Positions 8,143 to 16,751 of a stretch of 64,000 bases of DNA are shown here, piece after piece. The DNA is from an uncultured Poribacteria bacterium. Its GTDB lineage: Bacteria > Poribacteria > WGA-4E > PCPOR2b. A program made the position numbers and the translations under genes. Each line of letters starts with the position of its first letter. Within the stretch, counting starts at the first letter, position 1. The stretch is taken from positions 2,413,940-2,477,939 of the forward strand of contig OY282444.1 of the NCBI GenBank assembly GCA_958296125.1. The letters run 5' to 3'. Under the pieces are notes generated by a model, which did not search any database, was not told the origin of the DNA, and was given only the letters and a program-made list of their open reading frames with translations.

Positions 8143-11100
8143 ATGATACGTCGAGTAGCCCCCTTATTTCGCAAAATATCGGTCATTATTACAATAATGA
8201 CATGGACAATTTGTCCCACGCTTGCGGGCGAGCGTGACGAATATATTTTTGCCTACAAACTCTTCCAAGAGGGTGCCTATTTCATTGCTAAGGATGCGCT
8301 TAAAGCATTCATCCAAGACTACCCACAGAGCGCAGATGCCGATGATGCACGTTTCCTCATGGGGGAATGTGCACTGCAGCTTGAGAAATATGACGAAGCA
8401 ATCCAGCATTATAAACAACTCCAGATTGATTATTCGGACAGCCCATTGCGTTTAGATGCGGTTCGCGGCACGGCAGCAGCTTGGTTCCATCAGGGTAGAT
8501 ATGAAGAAGCAATCAAGGCTTACGAAAAAATTGTCGAAAGTTCAGACGATGCCTCCGTCATCTCCCATAGCCTTTATCTCATTGGCGAGTCTTATGACAA
8601 CTTGGGGCTCTACCAAAAATCCTGTGAATATTACGAGCAGGGCCTCACTCAATATCCCCAGTCAGACGAAGCATCAGATGCCCTGTATGCAAAAGGTTGG
8701 AGCCTTTACAGACTTAAAAAATATGGCGAGGCATACGATACGCTGACGGATTTCATCAAAAAATATCCTACCCACTACGCCATCCCAGAAGCTTCCTACC
8801 GTGCAGCCGAATCCCTGTTCAACCTTGGCGATTGGGCAAAGGCACAACAAGCTTACCAGCAGGTCATTGACACCTACCAGAAAGACAAGGTGCACCAGCA
8901 ATTTGCCATAGATGCGCGATTCAGACTCGGTGAGTGTTATTTCCAGCAGGAGTTGATGGCAGCGGCGAAAAACACGTTTGAGCTCTTACTGCGCGAGCAT
9001 GGAAACTCCCCCATCGTCGCGGAAGCGCAATATTGGATTGCCGAAGTTTTGTTGGAAGAGCAGAAATATCCTGAAGCGATTCATGAATATCAAAAAGTTA
9101 TCACGCTTTACCCACAAAGCGAGGTTGTCGATGATGCCCAATACGGAATTGCGATGGCGCATTTTCTAAAAGGTGACTATGCCAAAGCAGGCGGTGAATT
9201 CAAGAGGGTTGTAGATAACCGGCGTTCCGAACTCACCGATGCAGCCCGCTTCCGCTTGGGCGAATGTTTCCGCTTGCAACGAGAGTTTAATTCTGCCCTC
9301 CTTCACTATAAGAAGGTGGACACGAAATCCGCTTACACAGATGACGCACTCTATGGGAGAGCTACCAGTGCATTTGAACTGCGAGACTATTCGCAAACTA
9401 TTGATGTGCTGAATGCGCTGTTGAGTTCCCAGCCATCCAGTCCACTCAGACCTTATGCCCTTTATCAACTCGGAGTCGCGTATTTTAACCAGAAGGCGTA
9501 TCAAGAAAGCTCCCAAGCCTTTGATAGCTTCCTATCCGAAAACCGTGATACCAACTTGGCAACTGCCCCTACTGATGAGGCACTGTTTTGGAAAGCGCGC
9601 GCCCGGTTTGAGCTAGAAGATTATTCAGAAACCCTCCAGGCCTGTGAGGAATTGCTTCAGCGTTTTCCAAATAGCCGCCTGCGCTATCGGGCAGAATTCT
9701 TTATCGCGGAAAGCACCTATTGGCGTGAACAAACCCCGCAAGCCTATCAATCGGCGCGTCAAAAATATCAAGCCTTGCTGAAGAAACAATCACAGATTGC
9801 TCCCGATGCTATTGATGCCGAGTGGGCTGAAAAGTGTCGCTATGGAATCGGTTGGACCCACTTCTCTGAGGCAACGCTCTCAAAAGACACCGCCGAGCAG
9901 CAAAAACATTATCGAGAAGCAGTATCGGCTTGGAAGGAGGTGCTTGCAAATCACGCGAAAGGTGCGCTGGCGGACAAAACGCAATACCATATCGGTATCG
10001 CTTATGTCAATCTCAAACAGTATGATAACGGAATTCAGACTTTCAAACAGGTACTTTCGGACTACTCCGGCAGCAAGTGGAGTGACAATGCACGATATCA
10101 GACGGGATGGGTGCTTTATAAGCAGGAAAAATATCCCCAAGCGATTGCCGCCTTCAATGAAATGCTCAAGGTGCACCCTGGGTCGCAGCTTGTGCCGCGA
10201 GCCATTTTCGGTATCGCCAACGCCTACTTCAAGCAAGGAAAATACGCGCAAGCGATTCGTGAATATCAACGGGTGGTTGACAAGTATCCCAATCCCATTC
10301 GCGAGGCGGGTGCTGAAAAGGCAATCGATCTCCGTCCAGAGGCGCAATACTATATCGCAGAAAGTTTTTTGAACCTTCAGAATTATCCCGACGCAATCGC
10401 CGCTTATCAACAGGTGCTCCAGCATCACCCCAAAAGCGAGTGGGCGGACGATGCACAATACGGCATTGCAACCGCCTACGAAAACTTGGGTCAAAAAGAG
10501 AAAGCGATCCAGGCCTATCGAACCCTGACGCAGAAATACCCCAACCGTGAACTGGCCCCAGATGTCCAACTCCAAATTGGGCGCTTCTACTATAATGAAA
10601 AAGACTATAAACGGGCGATTGCTGAATTCCAAAACGCGATTAACCAATATCCCAATACCCCATCGGCGTGGCTAGCGCAGTACAACATCGGTAAATGTTA
10701 CATTGTGCTGGGGTCTTACCGTCAGGCAATTAGGGCATTTGAACAGGTTGACACTAGGAGCGAGTTTGCAGCCACCGCAGCGTATGAAATCGGTTACGCC
10801 TGGTATGATCAGAATAATCCGAGCCGAAATCTTGGTAACGCAGTGAAGGCACTTCTTGCCGTACCTGAGCAATATCCGCAAAGCGCGGATCTCCCCCGCG
10901 CCCTATTGCTCGCCGGTGAGTGCTACAAAGAGTTGGTCGAATTGGACAAAGCTGCTGAGGTATACCATCGCCTCCTAAACGATTACCCGAGGTCGGAGCA
11001 AGCGCAGGGGGCGCAGTTGGCTTTGGGGGACACCTATCGCGCCCAGAAGAAGTATCAGCAAGCCGCTGCGGCCTACGATGTGATTCGGGAAAAGGGAACG

Positions 11101-11454
11101 GAGCAATACTCCGTTGACATCGTAATCGACGGGTTGCTCCGTCTGGCAGAAACGCAAGCACTGATGGGGAAACATAAAGATGCCGGCACAACTTATCTGC
11201 GTATTCGCTACTTGTACAAAGACGATGATCCGTTCAGGGCATTCCAAGCAACCGTTTATGCCGCCGATGCCTTTGCCAAAGCTGGTGAGACCTTAACTCA
11301 ACCGGCATACACCCATCAGGCGAAGGATGAGTATGAGAACGCGATTGAGTTTTATGAATCGAATGTTCAACAAGTGCAGGACGCAGGGGAACGGAAGAAA
11401 TGGGACGCGCTATACGATTATGCGAAGACCAAATCGCAACAACTCTTCGAGTAA
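8143..11454 (+). CDS. Large periplasmic tetratricopeptide-repeat protein
   Basis: I take ATG 8143 (AAAGG seven bases upstream) rather than the in-frame TTG at 8128, giving 1103 residues. A signal peptide ends near TLAGE. The rest is an almost unbroken run of TPR units of about 35-40 residues, many with the Tol-Pal/YbgF/BamD-like pattern of a Y-x-x-A-I helix followed by YPxSxxADDAxYxIG, for example QYPQSDEASDALYAKG and HPKSEWADDAQYGIA. Such solenoids bind partner proteins in the periplasm. The gene begins a same-strand set with a beta-barrel, ExbB/TolQ, TonB and a TPR lipoprotein, so a role in outer-membrane energisation or assembly fits. No catalytic domain is visible. Confidence 0.88.
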   Translation: MIRRVAPLFRKISVIITIMTWTICPTLAGERDEYIFAYKLFQEGAYFIAKDALKAFIQDYPQSADADDARFLMGECALQLEKYDEAIQHYKQLQIDYSDSPLRLDAVRGTAAAWFHQGRYEEAIKAYEKIVESSDDASVISHSLYLIGESYDNLGLYQKSCEYYEQGLTQYPQSDEASDALYAKGWSLYRLKKYGEAYDTLTDFIKKYPTHYAIPEASYRAAESLFNLGDWAKAQQAYQQVIDTYQKDKVHQQFAIDARFRLGECYFQQELMAAAKNTFELLLREHGNSPIVAEAQYWIAEVLLEEQKYPEAIHEYQKVITLYPQSEVVDDAQYGIAMAHFLKGDYAKAGGEFKRVVDNRRSELTDAARFRLGECFRLQREFNSALLHYKKVDTKSAYTDDALYGRATSAFELRDYSQTIDVLNALLSSQPSSPLRPYALYQLGVAYFNQKAYQESSQAFDSFLSENRDTNLATAPTDEALFWKARARFELEDYSETLQACEELLQRFPNSRLRYRAEFFIAESTYWREQTPQAYQSARQKYQALLKKQSQIAPDAIDAEWAEKCRYGIGWTHFSEATLSKDTAEQQKHYREAVSAWKEVLANHAKGALADKTQYHIGIAYVNLKQYDNGIQTFKQVLSDYSGSKWSDNARYQTGWVLYKQEKYPQAIAAFNEMLKVHPGSQLVPRAIFGIANAYFKQGKYAQAIREYQRVVDKYPNPIREAGAEKAIDLRPEAQYYIAESFLNLQNYPDAIAAYQQVLQHHPKSEWADDAQYGIATAYENLGQKEKAIQAYRTLTQKYPNRELAPDVQLQIGRFYYNEKDYKRAIAEFQNAINQYPNTPSAWLAQYNIGKCYIVLGSYRQAIRAFEQVDTRSEFAATAAYEIGYAWYDQNNPSRNLGNAVKALLAVPEQYPQSADLPRALLLAGECYKELVELDKAAEVYHRLLNDYPRSEQAQGAQLALGDTYRAQKKYQQAAAAYDVIREKGTEQYSVDIVIDGLLRLAETQALMGKHKDAGTTYLRIRYLYKDDDPFRAFQATVYAADAFAKAGETLTQPAYTHQAKDEYENAIEFYESNVQQVQDAGERKKWDALYDYAKTKSQQLFE

Positions 11455-11479
11455 AGTTGGGTGAGAGGGATAAGGAAGG

Positions 11480-13213
11480 ATGGCAAAAGTATTCTATGCA
11501 ATACGCCTGACACAATACCTCCCATGTTTTGCGTTTTGCGTTTTACTCAGTTTATCACAGGTCTACGCTCAAACGCCGGAGCCATCGGAAGAACAGCTGG
11601 AATCAGATCTCCCAGACGAAGTCATCGCAGAGATTATTGATACTACCCGAATCGTGCTTGAGCCGCGCAGCCGCTTTAGCGATTCGCTAGCACCCCAACT
11701 GATTCACGCCATCGCCCTTTATCCCAAAGAACGACTGTGGAATCTACCGCCCACTGCTACACCCCAGAAAGCTGTCAAGCCTGCTGCCCCTCCGCCGAAG
11801 AATTATAAGTTGCGCCTCACCGTCTATCCGAGTTTGCCAGAATCGTTATTCTATCAGGTGCTCTTCGCGGGACGTATGGAGCAGACACACGGTTTTCTCC
11901 ACTTGAACCGGCAGCAACTCGGTCAGACGCGGACCAAAGAACGGGGAGATTATAACCTTGACGGGGTTCGTGGTGGATTAAGTCATCGTTATCAGGAGTT
12001 GAGCGAAATCTCCTTTGACCTCGGGTTAAACCTCAAAGCCCTGGAGTGGTTGCCTACTACATCTAGAGAAATGAATGGGGAAACCCCAAATCCTCAGAAG
12101 AATTTGAGGCTTTTCCGTTCCGATCTGAATTGGCAGCAGCAGATTTCCGAAACGACATGGTCAACATTGAATCTCGACACGACACTACTTCGCGTTGGAC
12201 ACGGCCAATCCAATCTGCGGGATGAAGCGGCAGATCTCTATTTCAACGTTGACATAGCATTTTCGTGGCCCTTCTTGAACCCAATTCACGCCGGCGGTCA
12301 TGTCGAATATTTTTCCGTGACAGATGAGCAGTTCAATAGAGATGCTTGGGCGACCCTCTTTCGCCTATATGCCCGCGATGAGTTCACGCCATTTGGGCCG
12401 TTCGTCTGCAGCATAGGCGTGGAAGGAGTTAGCCTTCGCGAACGTGATGACACCGGCGAATATAAGGCGAACTTGCAGTTTAACCCGTCCCTTGCATTGA
12501 CGACCCATCTTGATAAACACTGGTTAATTCGACTTGAAGGGCTTCGGACAGTGGCACGGCACCGATTGTCAACACTTTACTTTGACACAGATTACATCAG
12601 CCTCAACCCGTTTCTTCGTCCGGAAAAGACTTGGAACGAACGGATTGTGTTAAAGTATCATCACGGTGGGAAATTTGAAGTGAACCTGTCCGGTTTCGCA
12701 AAGCAGATAGACGATCTCGTTGTCTTGACTCCTCAAACGGAACACCTCGAAATTATTGGTGTGCAACCTACCGCCGATGCCGCGGTCGGGCTTGCATGGA
12801 CTCCGACGAACATTGATGCGTCAATCTACGGCGGGCAGCTGCTTATATCCGCTCGCATTGTTGACCGCATCGACCTGCGGTTTCAGTACACGCATGAGGT
12901 TCCCGCGCCGAAGATGGGTAAACAAATCCCTTACAGGGCGGTGGATCGCATCGATATAGATGTAGTATATCATCTCCCATTGGAGTTCCACGTCACACTT
13001 CAGGCAGAATTTCAGGGGCCCAGGCATGTTGATACGATGACTGATGAAATACTGAAAGGCTATCTCCTGTTGAAACCCAAACTAAGCAAAACGATTGGAA
13101 GCTATGTTGATGCCTTTGTTGGCGGGACGTTTGCGATTGGGGAGTATCGTTTGCTAGAGATGTATGAGCTTTCGCAGGGTAATTTTGATTTTGGGATTGA
13201 GTTGAGATTCTAA
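11480..13213 (+). CDS. Outer-membrane beta-barrel protein, TonB-dependent-receptor-like barrel without a plug
   Basis: 577 residues. A signal peptide (hydrophobic core about 14-28, cleavage near VYAQ) is followed by an acidic segment and a proline/alanine-rich linker (about 90-110). From about residue 115 the chain alternates polar and hydrophobic residues in amphipathic beta strands (ISFDLGLNLKALEW, KLRLTVYPSL) and ends in FGIELRF, a terminal-Phe signal typical for BAM-dependent barrels. No TonB box or plug motif of classical TonB-dependent receptors is evident. It begins 25 bases after the TPR gene and is followed by ExbB and TonB genes, which supports a TonB-linked role. Substrate unknown. 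Confidence 0.75.
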   Translation: MAKVFYAIRLTQYLPCFAFCVLLSLSQVYAQTPEPSEEQLESDLPDEVIAEIIDTTRIVLEPRSRFSDSLAPQLIHAIALYPKERLWNLPPTATPQKAVKPAAPPPKNYKLRLTVYPSLPESLFYQVLFAGRMEQTHGFLHLNRQQLGQTRTKERGDYNLDGVRGGLSHRYQELSEISFDLGLNLKALEWLPTTSREMNGETPNPQKNLRLFRSDLNWQQQISETTWSTLNLDTTLLRVGHGQSNLRDEAADLYFNVDIAFSWPFLNPIHAGGHVEYFSVTDEQFNRDAWATLFRLYARDEFTPFGPFVCSIGVEGVSLRERDDTGEYKANLQFNPSLALTTHLDKHWLIRLEGLRTVARHRLSTLYFDTDYISLNPFLRPEKTWNERIVLKYHHGGKFEVNLSGFAKQIDDLVVLTPQTEHLEIIGVQPTADAAVGLAWTPTNIDASIYGGQLLISARIVDRIDLRFQYTHEVPAPKMGKQIPYRAVDRIDIDVVYHLPLEFHVTLQAEFQGPRHVDTMTDEILKGYLLLKPKLSKTIGSYVDAFVGGTFAIGEYRLLEMYELSQGNFDFGIELRF

Positions 13214-13275
13214 CCGCTTTGATAGTAGTTTAGTTAAATGGTTACAAGACAGCGGACGAGGAGAACAGATTCAGC

Positions 13276-13989
13276 ATGGGCAATCTGATTGAGATGATTA
13301 CTTCAGGATTAGAACAGTTGGGTGGGGGTGGGATCCTTCTCATCCCCTTGATTGGTTGTTCGATCTGTGCACACGCGATTATTATGGAACGGACTTACCA
13401 TTTGCGTCGTGAGCGAATCATCCCATCACAGTTTGTGACCCGTAGCATCTACCATGAACTCGTGCAGGGGAATTCCGATGCCGCGATCCAGATGTGTGAG
13501 AAGCGGCCGGGGCCTTTGACAAATGTCCTCCGTGCCGGGATAGAACGCAGAGATGCCGATGAGGAAACGCTCAAACGGATCGTCCGTTTATCCATCAACG
13601 GCGAAAAACCGATCCTGACGCGATACCTCCATATTTTGGGAATGCTGTCTGCTGTTGCGATATATACAGGTTTACTCGGCACATTTCTCGGCATGATAAT
13701 CTCATTTGGCAACCTATATGAGGTGAGCGGACAGGTGGGGCAGTCGAGTGAGATTGCTGCGGGCATCTCGCAGGCCTTAATCACAACAGCTGCTGGATTA
13801 ATGGTCGCGCTACCAACGTATGTCGCGTATTACTATTTCAACAGCAAGGCACAACTCTTTTTAACAGAGTTGGAAAGACACGGCATGTCTCTGGTTCGCT
13901 TCCTTGTCGCCGACGAACACAAGTTGTTTCAGGAAGGGTTTGAAGATATTCAGAGTTTAATCCAAGGCTCATCTCAAAAGAAAGTGTAA
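13276..13989 (+). CDS. MotA/TolQ/ExbB proton channel protein
   Basis: 237 residues with the ExbB/TolQ plan: a first membrane helix near residues 17-37, a cytoplasmic segment, and two helices in the second half containing LSAVAIYTGLLGTFLGMI and ISQALITTAAGLMVALPTYV, the conserved channel motifs. These proteins form pentamers that use the proton gradient to drive TonB or TolA. The usual partner ExbD/TolR is not adjacent: the next gene is TonB-like. The partner may be encoded elsewhere. Confidence 0.92.
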   Translation: MGNLIEMITSGLEQLGGGGILLIPLIGCSICAHAIIMERTYHLRRERIIPSQFVTRSIYHELVQGNSDAAIQMCEKRPGPLTNVLRAGIERRDADEETLKRIVRLSINGEKPILTRYLHILGMLSAVAIYTGLLGTFLGMIISFGNLYEVSGQVGQSSEIAAGISQALITTAAGLMVALPTYVAYYYFNSKAQLFLTELERHGMSLVRFLVADEHKLFQEGFEDIQSLIQGSSQKKV

Positions 13990-14062
13990 AGCGCAAATAG
14001 AACCCGTAGGGTTCTGTTGCACGATTTCTCAACATGAGCCTAACCCAAAAGGAGGTCAGCTG

Positions 14063-14959
14063 ATGAGCACGCGAGGTGAAGTTAAACTCAGTGCTTTTGT
14101 TGGGATTGCAATCGTTGAGCATCTGCTTCTTATTCTGGCGTTAGCTATGGCAGCCTATACAACCCCTGTGTCAAAGGTTAATGACACAGCCATAACTGTG
14201 GACATCTTGATAAATGAACCGGAGCAGAAACGTATTGAAAAGGAAATCCCCATCGCTATTTCTCCGACTCGGCAGCCCGACATACCTGCCGAATTGCCGC
14301 CAATCCAATCTGCCTATAATGTCCAGCGATATCTCAATCCTGGCGGTCCGTCGGGAGGCCTGCCGACCCGCGCCCTAGCACGGACGAGCAATCAAGATCC
14401 GAATCGCTTGGCGTTAGGGGCAGCCCCTTCACAAGGCCGAAATCAGACGCTAATCGATGATTTGGAAACCACGAATGCAACGGTCCGGGAGAAACCACTA
14501 GTTGATAAGGAGGGATACCACGGTGCCTCGGCTCGTCGAGGTGTACGAGATGCGGAGCGGCTGAGACCCAGCGGGGAACGTGGACACAACTTGACCCGGA
14601 ATGTCTCTACAGGAAACGTGACCCATACCGGGCAAAGTCGTGTGACAGATGGTGTTGGTTTCGAGTTGGAGATCTCCGGTGAAGTCAGCGGACGCGGCTA
14701 TCGTTTGGGAAAACCCATTCAAACAAAAGGGAAACAAGGCGGAGGTGTCCAGATCAGTTTCAAGGTGAGACCAGACGGCACGGTGTACGATGTTCGAGTA
14801 AAACCCGGTTTTCTAACGACGGTAGGCGAAGTTCGACTCAAAGAACAGGCCAAACGATACGTCGAAAGAATTCGATTCAACACCTTATCCAAGAAGGCAC
14901 CGCAGGTTGATCAGTCCGGGGAGATTTTCATTAATTTCACAACGCAATCAAGCAATTGA
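14063..14959 (+). CDS. TonB-like energy transducer
   Basis: 298 residues preceded by AAAAGGAGGTC. One N-terminal membrane helix (about 9-32, VGIAIVEHLLLILALAMAAY) is followed by a long extended periplasmic region rich in Pro, Arg and Thr. The C-terminal domain (about 215-295) resembles TonB C-terminal folds: GGGVQISFKVRPDGTVYDVR and VERIRFNTL. TonB carries energy from ExbB/ExbD to outer-membrane receptors. Location right after the ExbB gene supports this. The central linker lacks the Pro-Lys/Glu-Pro repeats of enterobacterial TonB. Confidence 0.78.
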   Translation: MSTRGEVKLSAFVGIAIVEHLLLILALAMAAYTTPVSKVNDTAITVDILINEPEQKRIEKEIPIAISPTRQPDIPAELPPIQSAYNVQRYLNPGGPSGGLPTRALARTSNQDPNRLALGAAPSQGRNQTLIDDLETTNATVREKPLVDKEGYHGASARRGVRDAERLRPSGERGHNLTRNVSTGNVTHTGQSRVTDGVGFELEISGEVSGRGYRLGKPIQTKGKQGGGVQISFKVRPDGTVYDVRVKPGFLTTVGEVRLKEQAKRYVERIRFNTLSKKAPQVDQSGEIFINFTTQSSN

Positions 14960-15002
14960 AAAATTTTTGGGTATTCTCAGGCTATCCTAGCAATATCGAC
15001 CA

Positions 15003-15057
15003 TTTTCCCAAGAAATTCAAAATGATTGTTGACAATTTTTGGGAAAACGATTATAAT
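15003..15057 (+). promoter_or_regulatory. Near-perfect sigma-70 promoter overlapped by an inverted repeat
   Basis: TTGACA (15029-15034) and TATAAT (15052-15057) are exact consensus boxes with a 17-base spacer. An inverted repeat of about 14 pairs with one bulged G (arms 15003-15017 and 15034-15047) covers the spacer, so it could be an operator. It serves the lipoprotein gene at 15133. Confidence 0.78.
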
Positions 15058-15074
15058 GGGATGGCAATTTTGAA

Positions 15075-15094
15075 CAGGATTCCTGAGAATCCTG
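15075..15094 (+). promoter_or_regulatory. Perfect 8-bp hairpin in the leader of the TPR lipoprotein gene
   Basis: CAGGATTC (15075-15082) and GAATCCTG (15087-15094) flank a four-base CTGA loop, 18 bases after the -10 box. It would sit near the 5' end of the mRNA and may stabilise it or bind a regulator. No T-run follows, so it is not a terminator. Confidence 0.45.
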
Positions 15095-15132
15095 CTAATC
15101 CACCAATCTAGTTAAAGTTAGGAGGAATAACC

Positions 15133-16635
15133 ATGAATCGCTGTTTTGTGAACCTTTCCTACTATATTGCGCTTGTAATCATAGCAGGGGTGATTACCGG
15201 TTGCGCGAATGTAATGCCAACAAGTATAAAGATCCAAAATGCAGACCGTAAATATGAGAAGGCTGAAACTATGCGCATTCGTACAGACACCATGGAAAAG
15301 AAAAAAGAGGACCTTGCCAAACGGAAAGCATTGTTGGATGCTGCACTCGAAGAGTATATCGGAATTATTGCGGTAAATCCGACCGGAAAGTATGCACACT
15401 ATTCACACTTTCAGGTGGCGGCAATCTACAAAAAACGTTTTGAATGGGATAAAGCCACAGAGCATTATCAAGCCATTGTGGACATTGCCCCGACCGGTTA
15501 TTTGGGGGGCCGTGCAAAGAGTGGTATTGCTGATATCCGTAAAAATCGTCAAGTCATCCAAGAAAATAGGCGCACCTATCAAAACCACGCACCCCTCAGC
15601 AAAGATTTAGCCAAGCGTGCGATGGAAGTAGAACAGCGTGCGATGGAAGCTAGCACCCCCGAAGAAGTTGAGATGCTCAATCAAGAAGCACAAATACTCA
15701 ATCAACAAGCACAAGAGAGCAACGATACAGCCGTACGTGCGCTTTACGAGGAGGCAAGGGCTTACCAAACGCTCGGTAACTCCGAGGAAGCAATTAAGCA
15801 GTTTGGACGAGCGGTCGAAGAGTTTCCTCAACATAAACTGGCACCTCAAGCGCAATTCCAAATTGGCAATATCTACTTTTACGACCTCTATAACTACTCC
15901 AACAATGGAGGGTGGGGGGCATTTGTCAAAGTCATTGAGAAGTTTCCAGATTCTTACGAAGCCTCCGATGCAGAAACCCTGTTGAAGAAGTCAGCGGACA
16001 TCCTGACAGAGATTAAGCAAGATCAGGATGACATTCAGAAGTATACAAGCAAGAAAGCAATCGAGTACGAAAGAGCGGGGCGGAAGATACTCCCGAGTGA
16101 CCGGTATGTCGCAGGTTACGCGGAGCGTATTGCTCAGAATTTCCAGAACATTGGATCTGGTTGGGTACAGATGAGAAACTACCCGTTTGCAATTGCTGCT
16201 TACCGCAAACTGGCGGAAAATTTGTCATACAAAAAGTTCCATGCTGCAGACGCGCTGTTCCGGATTGGCGACCTGTATCAAAAAGACGGGCAGTATCAGC
16301 GTGCAATTAGTGCCTATGATGATATGTTTGATAAAGCCCCTGAATCCACCTTCCGGGATGAAGCGGTTTATCAGCAAGCCGTTTGTTATCGCGCGGTCCG
16401 TGAGTTTGGGCAAGCCTACAGAGCCTTTAAGGCTTACATGAGTATAGACAAAGAGGGAAAATACTACCGTGAGGCGGAACAGATTGTCCGTCAGTATGAC
16501 CTGGATCAGGATGGAGATGGCTTCAAGTTCTATGTCGAGCAGGAAGCCGGCACCTCCGATAAAGATCCCAACGACAATCCTGATGTTTTGAAACAACAGG
16601 CTAAAGCCGAAAAAGCACAGGTCGGTGGTATGTAA
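15133..16635 (+). CDS. TPR-repeat lipoprotein, YfgL/BamD/Tol-Pal-like
   Basis: 500 residues, start ATG 15133 behind AGGAGG. A lipoprotein signal with lipobox ITGC puts the lipidated Cys at residue 24. Helical TPR-type units follow (ALYEEARAYQTLGNSEEAI, FHAADALFRIGDLYQKDGQY, DEAVYQQAVCYRAVREFG), with a coiled-coil segment about residues 150-195 rich in Glu, Gln and Ala. The end is acidic and has DQDGDGF, resembling a calcium-binding thrombospondin-3/dockerin-like loop. It probably works at the outer membrane with the preceding TPR, TonB and barrel proteins, although it has its own promoter. Function unassigned. Confidence 0.85.
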   Translation: MNRCFVNLSYYIALVIIAGVITGCANVMPTSIKIQNADRKYEKAETMRIRTDTMEKKKEDLAKRKALLDAALEEYIGIIAVNPTGKYAHYSHFQVAAIYKKRFEWDKATEHYQAIVDIAPTGYLGGRAKSGIADIRKNRQVIQENRRTYQNHAPLSKDLAKRAMEVEQRAMEASTPEEVEMLNQEAQILNQQAQESNDTAVRALYEEARAYQTLGNSEEAIKQFGRAVEEFPQHKLAPQAQFQIGNIYFYDLYNYSNNGGWGAFVKVIEKFPDSYEASDAETLLKKSADILTEIKQDQDDIQKYTSKKAIEYERAGRKILPSDRYVAGYAERIAQNFQNIGSGWVQMRNYPFAIAAYRKLAENLSYKKFHAADALFRIGDLYQKDGQYQRAISAYDDMFDKAPESTFRDEAVYQQAVCYRAVREFGQAYRAFKAYMSIDKEGKYYREAEQIVRQYDLDQDGDGFKFYVEQEAGTSDKDPNDNPDVLKQQAKAEKAQVGGM

Positions 16636-16662
16636 GGGCAATATATTGCCTCATGAATCCGC

Positions 16663-16697
16663 AAAAAAGCAGGGGAGCTCATTCCCTGCTTTTTTTA
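16663..16697 (+). terminator. Rho-independent terminator
   Basis: The arms AAAAAGCAGGGGA and TTCCCTGCTTTTTTT form a strong hairpin with a short GCTCA loop followed by T residues, 28 bases after the lipoprotein stop codon. The A-run on the left makes it usable in both directions. It closes the 8110-16635 envelope module. Confidence 0.9.
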
Positions 16698-16751
16698 TTC
16701 TCACTTTTTGATTTTAATTCCAGATCTAAAGAACTGCGGGTTGAGGAATAA

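Noticed and set aside
9880-10647. 255-codon minus-strand frame inside the TPR gene
   Set aside because: Shadow of the repeat-rich TPR coding sequence; translation has no recognisable domain and no ribosome-binding site.
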